From: Parietaria judaica
Taxonomy: Eukaryota > Streptophyta > Magnoliopsida > Rosales > Urticaceae
Reading direction: 5' to 3'
DNA: 64,000 nt
Assembly: GCA_954871525.1 (NCBI GenBank)
Contig: OX940872.1
Coordinates: forward strand, 11,431,180-11,495,179
Below, piece by piece: positions 1 through 11,700 of this stretch; the first letter of the stretch is position 1, and the number at the start of each line of letters is the position of its first letter. Position numbers and translations under genes: made by a program. A model generated the notes under the pieces. It made no database searches and was not told where the DNA came from. It saw only the letters and a program-made list of their open reading frames with translations.

Positions 1-608
1 ATATTCTCTACCCGGCATCCCACTTCAAACCCAAGCGGAAGACCAGGAGAACGGAGTCAATCCTCCAACGGGCATAAATCAAACACGACGTCGAGAACGA
101 AGTCGTGGGACATGTTTAGCAAGATCATCCATTCAACCCGGTCAGCTCGGAGAGAAGACCCCGTGATTCCTAGAAGACCAACGGGAAGAATTGAAGTCTA
201 TAAATACCAAGCTCAAGCTCAGATCAACACACACACGCATACGCACAACTCTAAGAGAATACACCGAAAGCTTCTACCCGACATATTTGCTCACTTTGAG
301 ATTTTGTTGTATTCTTTTCTTCCTTGTTATTCTTTTCCCTTTCTAGGCGTGATTTTGCTGTCTGTAGCTATCCGTCTATGTCAATTGTCGCAATAAACTA
401 ACAGAGGAAGTAGTCAACTACCGCCTTGGGACGAACCTCTATAAAAAAATCCCTCGTCTCATTTATAATGCTTTTATTTATATACATATATATCGTGCGT
501 TAATCGAGAGCTTGCAACGTGAGAGATCGAATTCCACCAAATCATCTTATTCAAAAATATCATACACTCACAAGTCACGCTTGTTTGAGGTGGGAAACCA
601 CGTCAACA
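1..608 (+). repeat. 5' LTR (partial) of the Tat-type element
   Basis: The segment precedes a canonical plant gypsy PBS and ends in caaca at 604-608, which fits the usual LTR end in CA. Its left end lies outside the window. It contains a TATA box and a CA-rich leader, as expected for the promoter part of an LTR. The short ORF inside it is not considered coding. Confidence 0.75.
197..206 (+). promoter_or_regulatory. TATA box of the Tat-element LTR
   Basis: The string tctataaata sits about 400 bp before the PBS and about 30 bp before a CA-rich stretch, the expected arrangement for an LTR promoter and transcript start. It is a motif match only. Confidence 0.5.
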
Positions 609-611
609 GTT

Positions 612-629
612 TGGCGCCGTCTGTGGGAA
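612..629 (+). other. Primer binding site of the Tat-type element
   Basis: tggcgccgtctgtgggaa begins 3 bp after the LTR end. This is the usual form of the PBS motif in plant Tat-group elements. I do not assign the priming tRNA. Confidence 0.8.
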
Positions 630-672
630 ATTGATCTCGCCAACTTTTACAAGCTCAAAGCACTCTGCAAAC

Positions 673-2155
673 ATGAGCAATGACGAAATCGCAATCGTGA
701 ACGAGCCTGAGGTGAGCAACCTCGACCGAAACACGGAGTCGAACAACCTGCAATCTTAACTAGAGGCTAGTACCGCTGAGAACCGAGAGTTGCGCTGGCG
801 ACTCGAATATCTTGAAGCAAATCGAGCCCAAAATGAGCATCGCCAGACTAGTAACCGGGCAGACCCGGGATAGAGCTCTGGGCATCAAAGCCGGGAAGGC
901 CTCGAGGCTGTCCATTTCGACTTTGCCGACCTGGACAATCCGCAAGCGTCGAGGCAGAACCAGCCCCGACCACCCAGCGGCCCTAGACCCTCGACACCTC
1001 CACCGCCTCCTAAAACAGGAACACCCCTCTTCATCCCCTTGCCGGGTCTTTACCCGTCTAGTGCGGGGAATTTCGCTTCGAGCAGTCGCCGATGCTCTGG
1101 ACCCCAGAACCGCCCATCGGGGTACGAGCAGAATCGCGACATTAGCCAGGCCCTTAACGGTCAGCCGGTCATGTACCCGAGGTATCCCAACCCGGTGTAC
1201 GGACAGGAACCCCTCCAAGCTGTGCGTCCCGAACCAGCTCCCCAACGCACAGAACTAGAGAAGCTTAAACGCTTTATGGCCGAAATGAATGAGAAACTCA
1301 TTCGCGTGCGCTCCCGCGTACACAATGCCACTACCGTTGCCCCCGAGATAGAACACTTAGTAGAGGAGGCGGAAAGGACACCCTATAAGCCCGTCATAAC
1401 TAACGTTATACTCAGGGAAGACGGACGCGTATATGTGCCGAAGTACGACGGGACGACCGATCCCAAAGTACACCTGAGATCCTTCATGATCGCGATGGGG
1501 CGAGCCCATCTAGAAGCGCACGAATTAGACGTTGGGCGCTGCCAGTATTTCTCAGAGAAATTGGTCGGCCCAGCGATGGAATGGTTCTCAAAAATTGGGA
1601 CCACGGTCCATAGATAACTTCGGACAGCTGACGACCCTGTTTCTCAAGCACTTCTCCATGTTTATGGAGACTGAGATCACGGCGGCAAACCTCTATGCCT
1701 TACAGCAAGAGAGAGGAGAGCCCCTTAGAGCTTTCATGACCCGGTTCAAGAAGACCATGGTCAAAATAAACGGGATCAATGACGAAACCGCCATAGCCGC
1801 TCTTACGGCCGAATTATGGTACGACTCGAAGTTCAAAACGTACATCGTCGTAAATCGTTACGACTCCATCAAAGACGTGATCCACAGATCATCCAACTGG
1901 ATCAGACACGACGAGGAGCTCGAAGCCCTGCGAAGAAGACATGGACCGCAACCTGTCCATCAGCGAAATCCTGGACCACCCGGACAACCAACACAGCCCA
2001 GAGCCGGGAGTCACAACAACCCCTTCAGGGGACAGAGGAGTTCCTCCCTGATCCAAAAGCACCCGTTCCAAACCCAGAATCCAAGGGCAAATAACGGACC
2101 GAACCCGCGAATCCGTACGTTTCAACGTAAATTCGGAAACCGCGGACTTTGAAGA
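673..2155 (+). pseudogene. gag of the Tat-type element
   Basis: Gag forms the particle that packages element RNA. The likely start is the ATG at 673, 44 bp past the PBS. The N-terminal part contains a heptad-like ENRELRWRLEYLEAN segment that could form a coiled coil, then a proline-rich stretch. The retrotransposon gag core runs from about 1440 to 1910 and includes PAMEWFSK before a frameshift near 1605 and LYALQQERGEPLRAFMTRF after it. Stops near 757 and 871 plus the frameshift break the reading frame. A basic proline- and asparagine-rich tail follows. Confidence in the family is high; exact ends are approximate. Confidence 0.85.
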
Positions 2156-2186
2156 ACAGACCGAAGCAGAAGAAACCCCGGGAGAG

Positions 2187-3215
2187 GTGTTGGTCAGCTC
2201 CAAAGACCTCCCACCATACAGCAACGAAATCTTCCCGAAGCATGACCCAAAAGCATGGTGCAATTTCCACAAGTTGTTCGTACACCATACGAAAAATTGT
2301 ATGGTACTCCGTGCCCGCCTAGCGGAAAAATACATCAATGGAGAGTTGGGAGAAATGAACTTCGGCAACGAGCTGAGGAATGGACCAGAAACCGAGAAGA
2401 ACCCCCCTCAAGACCAACCTCATAATGGCAAAAAAATAGGCAAACAACAAAGAACACCGCGCGAGAATATACAGCCAAGCAAGAGAGGACGGGTACACAT
2501 GCTCGAAGAGCCGGACGAGCAGACGTACGAGGAAGCAGAAGATTTCGGAGAGCAGCTCATCAAAATTCCCGAACCCATAGGCAGAATCTACACGATTGTA
2601 GGAGGGTCCCAGCTACATGGCAACTCAGTAAATTCAATTAAGGCCCACCAAAGGAGGCTCAAGGACGGACCAGTAGTTGTACCAAGGCAAGAGCCGGACT
2701 TCGAAATCTCATTCAAGGATAGTGAAGCACCTACACTGATCGGCCTGCACGACGACGCGCTGGTTGTCACACTCTTAGTTGCCTCGTATACGATGGATAA
2801 AATCCTAATCGATAACGGGAGCTTAGTCGACGTGATCTTCCTGGAGCCATTGCTGAAGCTGGGAGTCGAGGAAACAAAGATCAATAGGGAAGCTATCCCA
2901 CTAACCGGCTTCGATGGAGGAACCATCAATGCAATTGGCACGGTGCGGCTGTCCATCGCAGTAGCAGGGGTAGGAAAAACCAAGAACTTCCTAGTGTTGG
3001 ACTGCCCGTCAGTTTACAACATGATACTAGGAAGACCCTGGCTACACATGATGAAGGCCGTACCATCAACCTACCATCAACTAACACGCTTCCCGAATAG
3101 GGCGGGAAAAGTTGTTGAAATAAAGGGAAACCAAAAACAATCTAGAATCTGCTACATGAGCGCATTCCAGAATATCCAGGCCGCTAAGGCAGGAAAAGAA
3201 AAATCTACCGCATAG
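2187..3215 (+). pseudogene. Gag C-terminus and aspartic protease of the Tat-type element
   Basis: A 342-aa open frame. The C-terminal two thirds is a retropepsin-like protease that would process the polyprotein. The active-site motif reads LIDNGSLVDVIF, the DNGS variant common in plant Tat elements instead of DTGS. The flap-side signature YNMILGRPWLHMMKAV follows near residue 275. The N-terminal part has an H-x4-C-like segment (HHTKNC) and then a charged linker. The frame is intact, but upstream and downstream parts of the polyprotein are broken. Confidence 0.85.
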
Positions 3216-3221
3216 CAGCTA

Positions 3222-4640
3222 ATGACGGTAGAAGAAAAAGAGGAGGACAACAAGGAAAGGACCACAAATACGGATGGACCTAACCTAGAAATGACTGTCC
3301 AGGTCCAAATCGATCCTGACAACCCAGACCACCGGGTAGGAATTGGAAAAGGGCTAGACAACAATAACAGAAAAGATCTCCTCAAATTCCTCACCAGATA
3401 CCGGGACTGTTTTGCTTGGTCTCACGAGGACATGCCCGAGATAGACCCAAGCGTCGCAACCCACCGCCTAAACGTAGATCCCTGCTATAAGCCGGTGAAA
3501 CAAAAAAGGCGAAAGCTAGGCCCGGATAGAGCCCAAGCTGTGAACGAATAAGTCACAAAGATATTGCAAACCGGATCCATCAGGGAAGTCAAATACCCGG
3601 ACTGGTTAGCAAATACAGTCGTCATGAAGAAGAAAAACGGGAAGGCTAGAGTCTGCATTGACTTTACCGACCTAAACAAAGCTTGTCCCAATGACAGTTT
3701 CCCAATGCCCGACATCGACCGATAGGTCGAAGCAACGTGCGGGCACGAATTACTGTCGTTCATGGACGCATTCTCGGGATACAACCAGATCCTAATGCAC
3801 CCCGAGGACCAAGAAAAAACGGCTTTCATAACCGATAGAGGGATATACTGCTATAAAGTTATGCCTTTCGGATTAAAAAATGCCAGAGCCACATATCAAA
3901 GGTTAGTCAACCAGATGTTTGCCGAGCAACTCAGTAAAACTATGGAGGTCTACATCGACGACATGCTGGTAAAATCCTCCCAAGCAACGGATCATGTGTC
4001 CCACCTAGAGGACTTCTTCGCAATACTACGAAAGTATCAAATGAATGCCCTCCAGAACATGCCCTCCCCGAGGACCGTTCGGGAGACACAAAGGCTGACT
4101 GGGAGAATCGCCGCTCTTAACCAGTTCATATCAAGAGCTACGGACAAATGTTTGCCCTTTTACAAGTTGTTAAAAAGGAACAAAAAGTTCGAATGGACCG
4201 AGGAGTGCAAAGAAGCTTTCCAAAAGCTAAAAAGGTATCTCTCCACCCCACCAATACTCACTAGACCAATTTTTGGGGAGCCATTGTTCTTATACCTGGC
4301 TGTCTCACCATCGGCGGTGAGTGGAGTAATTGTGACAGAGGACCGCGGAGAGCAAAAGCCAATCTTCTATATCAGCAAATCCTTGGAAGATGCTGAAACT
4401 AGATACCCGGCTATCGAAAAACTCGCATTGGCAATGATAACCGCAGCGAGAAAACTTCGGCCTTACTTCCAATCTCATACCATCATGGTAATGACCACCC
4501 AATCTTTGAGGATCATCCTTCATAGCCCGAATCAATCGGGAAGACTCACGAAATTGGCAGTCGAGCTAAGAGAGTTCGATATAGAATACAAGATCCGAAC
4601 CTGTGCGAAATCACAAGTATTGGCTGACTTTCTCATCGAA
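3222..4640 (+). pseudogene. Reverse transcriptase and RNase H of the Tat-type element
   Basis: RT copies element RNA into DNA. Visible motifs are KKKNGKARVCIDFTDLNKA near 3628, MDAFSGYNQI at 3762, MPFGLKNARATYQ near 3861 and the catalytic YIDDMLVKS near 3951. The connecting domain follows (TGRIAALNQFISRATDKC) with RNase H motifs up to about 4640. Stops occur at 3549-3551 and 3723-3725. After KYQMN near 4040 the sequence jumps to ALQNMPSPRTV, skipping roughly 35 residues normally present in the family. The gap keeps the frame. Confidence 0.88.
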
Positions 4641-5050
4641 CTACCAGCCGGCGGTTCAAAAGAGGGCCACAAAGATGGAGAATGGAAACTCGAAGTTGAC
4701 GCTGCCTCAAACCAAGGTGGACCCGGGATCAGAATTCGTTTGATATCCAGTACGGGAGAAGTGTTGGAACAATCGTTTCGGTTGAAATTACACGCAACAA
4801 ACAACGAGGCCGAATACGAGGCCCTCATCGCCGGCCTCAAACTAGCAAAAGCCGTAAGATCTCAGAGAGTAAGGGCCCATTCCGACTCAAAACTAGTTAC
4901 TAGTCAGATCAGTGGCGAATATGCCACCCGAGATGACATAATGGAAAGATACCTCCGGTAGTAAAGGGTTTGATACAACAGTTCAAACACGTTGATATAA
5001 TCCAAATACCAAGAAGTGAGAACGCGCCGGCAGACGCATTGGCCGGCTTA
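4641..5050 (+). pseudogene. Second (archaeal-type) RNase H domain of the Tat-type element
   Basis: The segment begins at GEWKLEVDAASNQGGPG and continues through NNEAEYEALIAGLKLAK and HSDSKLV. These are the D, E and D positions of an RNase HI fold. A second RNase H placed after the normal one is a published hallmark of the Tat/Ogre/Retand group. The first motif reads VDAAS where VDGSS is usual. The frame is interrupted near 4960. Confidence 0.8.
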
Positions 5051-5059
5051 ACCTAAACT

Positions 5060-5575
5060 TTGGACCCCGAAGTCAAAAGGATAATCCCGGTCAAAACAAT
5101 AGACAAACCCAGCGTAACACGCGAAGTTTGCAACATCCAAATGGAAGAAAATGATTGGAGGACCCCAATCTTTAACTACATCCTAACCGGAGCCAAACCC
5201 CAAGATAAGCAAAAAGCCAGGAAACTAAGAATCCAAAGTGCTAGATTTTGCATGATCGGGAAAAAATTGTACAAACGCAGCTATACCGGACCCTACCTAA
5301 GGTGCCTAGGAAAGACCGAGGCTCAAATAGTACTCCATGAAATCCATGACGGAGAATGTGGCAACCACTCGGGAGGAAGATCTTTGGCAAACAAAAGCAA
5401 AAAGGCAAGGCTTTTTCTGGGCCACCATGTTGGCGGACAGCGAGGCATATGTCAGAAGATGCTATAAATGCCAAAGACACTCCCCGTCCATACACCGGCC
5501 AGCAGAAGAACTCTCATCAGTCTCAGTCCCATACCCGTTCATGAAATGGTCTATGGACATAGTTGCATTGAGGTT
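5060..5575 (+). pseudogene. Integrase N-terminal part of the Tat-type element, truncated
   Basis: The zinc-binding region of a gypsy integrase is recognisable across two frames. One frame has [15 protein letters not shown] near 5340; another has [12 protein letters not shown] near 5460. The start of the catalytic domain, WSMDIVAL, is near 5550. Homology ends abruptly around 5575 in unrelated AT-rich DNA, so the catalytic DDE core and 3' LTR are missing. Confidence 0.78.
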
Positions 5576-6363
5576 ACCTTTAGTGATACGACAAAGTATA
5601 AAGTTTGGTGAAGTTTTTCTAATAAGTTAAATACTTACATTACAAGTCAACCATTGTTAAAGGGTGAGCAACGTGAAAAACTAGTCCCGGTCATAGGCCA
5701 AGTCACAACCGTAGAAGTTATCAACCGCATCAAAGAGACCGAAAACCCACATCTTGGTTCTCATATGTAATTTATCATTGGGAGGGTCAATGATTTTCTA
5801 GTTCCACCTCTTTGAAATTTTGTTGTGGAACCATATATTATAATCGGCGAACTTAACCTTGATAACATTGCGCCGCTTCGGACGGCGCACATTAGGGAGA
5901 GGCATCAACGTAAGAGGGAAGGTTGCCATCGTGTCGGGCTAGGGGATGAGGTTGTTGCTGCGACGAGAGTGGTGCCCGCGTTGGGATCCGGGCCGGACGG
6001 AGTCAACTTGGATGGGAAAAGGCGCAATTTAAAAATAACATGGGCCAATTTTGTCTGCACCCGGGCCACCTCTGTCATGAGTCTTTCCACCTTCTTTGAT
6101 TCTTCGGGGTCATCGCTACTAAATAATTTTTTCCGGCGAATGTTCGTGCGTTCGACTTCCCTCAATAAAATAGACGGGCCTTGGCATTTTAGGGAAGGTA
6201 CAACTAGGACAATAGTGTTTACTTATCGGTTTTGCCTCAGCGCTGGACAAGTGTTGGAGGACATGGTTCACTATTTGATATATGCCCTTCACCACGTCCA
6301 TGTAAAAATATTTATTGATTCGGAGTATCCACGAAGATAAAACACACATTCCTTTGGCGTATT
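5576..6363. other. Unassigned spacer after the truncated gypsy element
   Basis: Open frames exist on both strands (5825-6340 on +, 5905-6165 on -), but neither resembles a family I recognise and both lack gene context. The - strand frame is rich in Lys/Glu and Ser/Thr/Pro and could be transposon gag debris. That is a guess. Confidence 0.3.
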
Positions 6364-8410
6364 TGTTGGAAATAACTGATATATGCCCTTTATTCAAATG
6401 CTAATCGTGCTTGTATAAAATTTTGGTCATTTTCCTGTAAATGAATAGTTCTTATTCATAATAATCTTATATATTTATTTACTCGATTATATAAATAAAT
6501 TGAATGTTTGATCAATAGTTCTTTACCCCTGCATTTGTGTTTTGTTATCATACTGAGTCCATCAAAAGGAAGTTTAAAAAGCACAAAAAAGAACTTAAAA
6601 TTTTCAATAGTCTAGGTTGGATAGTGGGAACTTCTAATCAAGAACGACCATTGATGGAATTTATCACATATTAATGTGGTGATCTATTACCGGATCATAG
6701 TGTTGTCCAACACTGTTAAGATCATCAGGTATGAAGTGTCTTCTTACTGGACGGACTAGACTTGTCTTAGAAATCATAACATAATTCTGCCACTTATTAA
6801 AGTACGATAAAGTCATAATGATTATCGGGTGGAATCGGTTTATGTCCTAAGCATAATGGAACTGTACGATTCAACTTACATGGTCTTTTATTTAACAGAT
6901 AAAGTCTACGAGCGTATTCTCAATACTATTATTTTGGGATCAGACAGTTGACTGGGATAAGTTGCATGGTTGCAGTTATGGATAATAAGTTTATGATTTA
7001 CTTATTATGATTTGTGGGAAACAAATAAGTAATCATGATCAGCACAGCGAATTTAAAACTCGTCCGGTGAGTAGTTTGTAATAATCATAGATTAAGGTAG
7101 TGTCGTCAAAAGGGTAAAACAATAATTTTACCCTTTTGATGAGAATCATAATAGTAAAGAAACCTGGATTCTGATAATCTGATTGTATCAATAGACACCT
7201 GTAGGTAGTCATGAAGATATAATCAATGCCTACTAAGGAGTTCAACTTTAAGCTATACTTGAATGTAATTGAACTTGGTGAAAGTTCTTCACTTTTCATT
7301 GTATAGCTTAAGTACGTATGTTCATTTGTCCCGTTTGTAGCTCCACAAGAACGACATCGCAATCTTTTATGTTTGTTACATTCATTAAACATAGAATAGA
7401 TCCAATCAGAATTGATTCATGATTGTTGTCACGTAATCGTTGATTATCATAATGTGACAAAATTACCAAAATTTTGGTAAAAACAGAAACTGAAAAAATG
7501 ATTCAATTTATTTTAGGACACCCCTAGGGTTGTGAGAAATTAAGTTCAATTAATTTATCTTTTTTAATCGTGTCATTCCGATGAACGGTTTGAGATTTAT
7601 GGGCAAAACAGTTTTTCGGCTAAGGCCGAAATTGTTATTGTTTTATAAATCAAAAAAAGAGAAAATTAAACATTAAAATTAATTCCTTGTATATTTTATA
7701 AAGAGAATTAATTATATAATTTTAATTATTGGATTGAGTTATTAAAATTTGTCATTAATAATTAAATATATTTATATTAATATAAATATTTAATTGTTGA
7801 ATTATTATAAATAATATTGGCTATTTTAAATCTTTAAAATAATGTGGGATTTAATTATTTAATCTTGTGTGACAGTTTCAGAGAAGATTGATAGTGGATT
7901 TAATCATATTTGATTTAATTAGTTAAATCACATAGTATTCAAAGATTTAATTAGTAGAGTTTGAGTGAATATCTCCAAGTGGTTGAGTAAAAAAAAATTA
8001 GTGCTTAAAGGATTTTCTCAAAAGTAGTTGACCGTGTTTTTTTTATAAATAGGAGATCCTAGAAACCAGAAAACATACACTTGAAGCCTTCATAAATCTC
8101 TCTCTCTCTCAGTTTCTGTGATTTTTTTTACGGTAATTCTTCCTCGGAATTTACTTATAGAGTTTAGTGAATATTTAGTGGGAGACTACACATCTTGGAG
8201 ATCAAGTTCAGGAAAATATATATGAAGACGATTGAAAGCTATCTTCTTCACAGAATTCGCACGAAGCAACGAGCACAGAGTTCTTGAAGATTTTGCACCT
8301 AAAATTTTAGCGTTTTGGGCCAAAACGATAAATTTTTAGTAGAGGCAAGACAACGAACCGTGTCACAAACTAGTCTTAGTCTTAAATTAATACAAAAGTA
8401 AATTTCACGA
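6364..8410 (+). repeat. LTR-like relic, copy 1 of a diverged direct-repeat pair
   Basis: The segment starts with tgttggaaat, a common LTR start. From about 6845 to 8310 it is similar, with many differences, to 32805-34235 in the same orientation. Shared landmarks include a stretch around tgatttgtgggaaacaaat near 7010, a ttcatttgtcccgtttgtagct stretch near 7320, a TATA box and CT-rich leader near 8045-8115, and an attcttgaag-like end near 8280. The promoter-plus-leader layout suggests an LTR. No coding region is visible and the right end is approximate. Confidence 0.5.
8044..8051 (+). promoter_or_regulatory. TATA box in the LTR-like relic
   Basis: tataaata is followed about 55 bp later by a (tc)n-rich leader. 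The same arrangement (tgtataaac, then a ctctctc stretch) occurs in the related copy near 33960-34035. Confidence 0.4.
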
Positions 8411-9240
8411 GCTTGCACGTTAGAAGAACAATACAGATCCTAGAATAATTGTCATCTTTTATTTGGTATCCAAACATCCATAATCAGATGAACTAAACAA
8501 CGACTTTCGGAATATAACGTGCTGTTTCTAAAGTCAGCAAGAACAAGTCTATCATATACCTAAGTATGTACACTTTGAGTATGGCTATTTTATATTAATA
8601 TAGAAATATTTTATTGCGAACTATCATGAAGCTTGACTCGTATTAATATAATCAGAATCCCCTCACGTTGACATGGAGATTGGAGTGTATAACAAATTAT
8701 GATTTGATGAATATTAAGTAACATAAGAAAGCTAATTATCCAATATACTATTAAATTAGAGAAGAAATATTATTTGTTAATTTTAGCAAGTCTAATATTT
8801 CTAAAATCATAAGAACATCTTGATCTGCTTTGTACAAGGGCTGTGAGCTTCTTGTTCTTTAACGAGTTAACGATATGGTTGATTTTAATCACCATAACAT
8901 AATAAATATATGTTCACACTAACATTTATAACTCTTAACAGACTCTACAAAAAATTGATTAATAGGAGTTTTATGGTATATTAACTTAATATATCATTTT
9001 GTGTAAATTTATTATTTCAAAGTTAGGCCTTAATGCAATTTTAGCATTTTCTCGGTATATTAAAACCCCTCCCTAGTTAATTAATGAGATTAATAAATCG
9101 ATAATAAAAAATATACATCCCACACATCACACGGTTATAGGCGAAAGCATCAAAATGAAGACAAAATCACCTAATTCCGCTATAAATTTGAATTTAATTA
9201 CTATACCGTCACAATTAGATAACACTAATACACTTTTTCT
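8411..9240. other. AT-rich spacer, nothing recognised
   Basis: No open frame with family similarity, no repeat structure and no RNA gene was seen. Confidence 0.5.
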
Positions 9241-9859
9241 TGGGTTTTTCGATGACTTATGTCAATCTCAAGGGAGAAATCGCGGGATATCATCGAAAAA
9301 AATATCTAGACTACATTAAAAAATCAAGAGAATTAGTTTCGAAAGATTATTAGACATTTGGTACTCTTACCAAATGTATATGCTTTGGCCGATTCCTCCT
9401 TGGTTGTTTGCGTGTGGTCGATTGTCTCGTGATGCGGATCCGAGCTTCATGATTTTAAAGCCTAGAGCTCGTCTATCACGTCCTTGTGAGGAACGTTTGT
9501 GAGACTAAAAATTCCCTCGTCCAACTGCTAGGTCTCCCTTGGTAATTGACGAAAACACGAGGATGAGAAAATCGCACCTCGGGTTGGTAGAGGAAGCTGC
9601 GATTTTTCTTGGACTTTTTGGCTTAGATTATTTCGAAGTATGATGCCCTGTGAGGTATAAATAGCCCACAGGGTTTAATGGTCTAATGGGCTTTTATACT
9701 CACTAAATGGGTCTAAGCCCATTAAGTTATTATTAATTAATTATATTGGTTAATTAATACCCTCATAATTTACGAGCCCACACCCGTCACCAAACAGTGT
9801 AGTCGGGTCAGATCCGGAAAGCCCAATGGGCGAAAACCCCGATTCGGGCATTTACTACA
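9241..9859 (-). repeat. LTR-like element, inverted relative of 28761-29381
   Basis: Read on the - strand, this begins tgtagtaaatgcccgaat and ends near gaaaaaccca. The copy at 28761 begins tgtaggaaatgtccgaat and ends gaaaaacccaacca. Both share a cttaatgg...ccattaa block, a TATA-like box, a gtaccaaat stretch and a cgatgata(t/c)ccc block in the same order. This looks like a solo LTR of a copia-type element. No clean TSD was found for this copy. Confidence 0.55.
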
Positions 9860-10381
9860 TTGTTGCTACTATTAAAATTTTGAAATAATCGTAGAAAGCG
9901 TATCAAAACTTTGATCAATTGAGACAATATTGTTTACAATAAAAAAATAATTAAAATAGTACGAAATGCTCATTTTATGTCAAACCTTTCTGAAAACTAT
10001 CCATTTGTGAGCGTAAAAATTATACACAATGAATAGTTTTTAAAAAAGTTTGATACAAAATAGGTATTTCGTTCATTAACCCAAAAAATAACAACAAAAG
10101 ATACCCAAGGTAAAAAATTAATGTTAATAAGCGATATATTTTACCGTCAAATTCAATTAAGATAAGATGCTAGATAGTTGAATGAGCAAATAAATGTTTC
10201 GTCTTATTTACTGACTATGAATAGTTTTATCCTTATTTTTACTTTACTTTAAACTTTAATTGTCTCAATTAATTTTTTTTTTTTACGATTATCCCTAAAC
10301 ATTTTTTACACATATGAGTAATAATAAATTATTATTATTAATTAAATAGTAAATAATACAATGGGTGGAGGACGCAATAAA
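9860..10381. other. AT-rich spacer, nothing recognised
   Basis: Homopolymer-rich AT DNA without an open frame or recognisable repeat. Confidence 0.5.
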
Positions 10382-10524
10382 GACGTCAGCTGTGTACTTG
10401 AGTGGCTAAATATGACGTCATTGACCTTGTAATGTGTGGTGTAGTAGGTAAATGTTGTCGTGTAACGATCCCCAAAGGGCTCTGCTGAGAAGAGCCTGCG
10501 TGTTAGGTGACCGTCCGACGTGGC
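10382..10524. promoter_or_regulatory. Cluster of ACGT-core (bZIP-type) motifs
   Basis: Three ACGT-core sites occur within 143 bp: gacgtc at 10383-10388, the perfect palindrome atgacgtcat at 10412-10421 (C-box/as-1 type), and gacgtggc at 10517-10524 (G-box/ABRE-like). The surroundings are otherwise AT-rich. The cluster lies about 1.2-1.3 kb upstream of the 4CL start codon. Binding by bZIP factors is inferred from motifs only; it could also belong to a lost gene. Confidence 0.35.
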
Positions 10525-11418
10525 AAAAGACTAGTGGGTTTCGGTCAAATGTGGGACCCACAACACAATCCAAAGTAGACTATTCTCTCACACACTCACT
10601 CTCACACCACCAAGAAATGCCCTCACCAACCCCTCAAATTTCCTCTTCATCTTATGATCCCCTGCGGCCAAGCCCACGCTAGGACCCTTTCGATTGTTGA
10701 TTAATCAAATCATTGATTTATTTTAAAAAATCAACTAGCCGACAACAACGTTAGAGGGATTATCATTTCAATTATTTGCATAAATTCCACTTTATTATTT
10801 TGAATCTACTTTTGAATTTTGGTAAAATTACAATGTCAAATCATCAACTGTATTGTAATTTTCAATTTTTGTTGATTTTCATCTTATTGGATCATTGATT
10901 ATATTGACGATAAGATATTGAGTAAAATATGTGTTATGCTATATTTTGTAATTTTATTAGTATTAAAGAACAATACATTATTTTAATGTTTGACTTTGAA
11001 ACACAATGTATTACACGTTTAGAAGTGAAAATAATGTCAATGCTGAAAACTAAAATGTATTAATAATCCGATTACATATATTATTAGTGCAAGTCACTCT
11101 ATCATTACTCTTAAAGATGTCCGGACGGCTAGACGCGGGTGACTATGCTCAATGAAAAAGGTGCGCGAGTTTTGCCCGCCCAGATCAGCGTAAGCTCACA
11201 CCGATGCTCACTATAAATGCAGGCAATTAGAGAACGAAATAAGCTGATTTACTTATAGAATCTCCATCTCATTTGGGGATAACTAGTCATTAGTCACAAG
11301 ATATAAATATAAAAAAGGACTTAATCGACATTAGAATAGAGAAGTGCATACTAATTAAAATACCTAATACATAATTACCATACCAATCAACTACTGCAAT
11401 ATCCCAATATTTAACTCG
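10525..11418. other. Far-upstream region of 4CL
   Basis: Contains a CT/CA-rich tract (10580-10620) and an exact AC-II element accaacc at 10625-10631. From 10690 to 11418 the DNA is AT-rich apart from a GC-rich patch around 11115-11200. The open frame at 10452-10682 has no family similarity and is not called as a gene. Confidence 0.35.
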
Positions 11419-11700
11419 ACCTAACTGGTCAAAACCCCACCAACTGTCACAGCCCGGTGACCCAAGCCTCAAAGTTGACACGTTCCGACCTGGACAACAA
11501 ACGTAATACCCAAAAATACCCCTCTCACCAGCTCCACCATAAACATGAAGAACGTGTTAGTATATTAGTGCCACCAAAATCCTAAACAAAGCCAGGGAAG
11601 AAAAATCAGAGAAAAACCTACCCAACCTCCTTCCCTCCTAACTCCGAGCTAATTCACTTTCTTTTCTGCATTTTCCCGAGAACAAAACACCACCAAGAAA
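11419..11700 (+). promoter_or_regulatory. 4CL proximal promoter and 5' leader with AC elements
   Basis: Exact AC-III (acctaac) lies at 11419-11425, a 6/7 AC-II match (accaact) at 11439-11445, and exact AC-I (acctacc) at 11616-11622. AC elements are known R2R3-MYB sites that drive lignin-pathway genes, including 4CL. A TATA-like tatatta is at 11561-11567. If it is used, transcription starts near 11595 and AC-I falls in the leader. The CA-rich leader ends at the ATG at 11701. Confidence 0.55.

Larger units (their letters stand above)
1..5575 (+). mobile_element. Ty3/gypsy retrotransposon, Tat/Ogre/Retand group, truncated
   Basis: A + strand LTR retrotransposon entered from the left edge of the window. 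The visible order is LTR end, PBS, gag, aspartic protease, RT, first RNase H, a second RNase H domain and the start of integrase. The order protease-RT-RH-second RH-integrase is diagnostic of the Tat/Ogre/Retand group of plant gypsy elements. Coding regions carry in-frame stops (near 757, 871, 3549 and 3723), a frameshift near 1605 and an in-frame RT deletion, so the copy is dead. Homology stops inside the integrase catalytic domain near 5575, and no 3' LTR is seen. Confidence 0.9.

Noticed and set aside
760..1245. 161-aa open frame on the - strand
   Set aside because: Antisense shadow of the gag region of the Tat-type element; no independent support.
1889..2368. 159-aa - strand open frame
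   Set aside because: Antisense of gag/protease coding DNA.
8461..8475. tttggtatccaaac as a copia PBS after the LTR-like relic
   Set aside because: Only the first seven bases match; the agagc part is missing.
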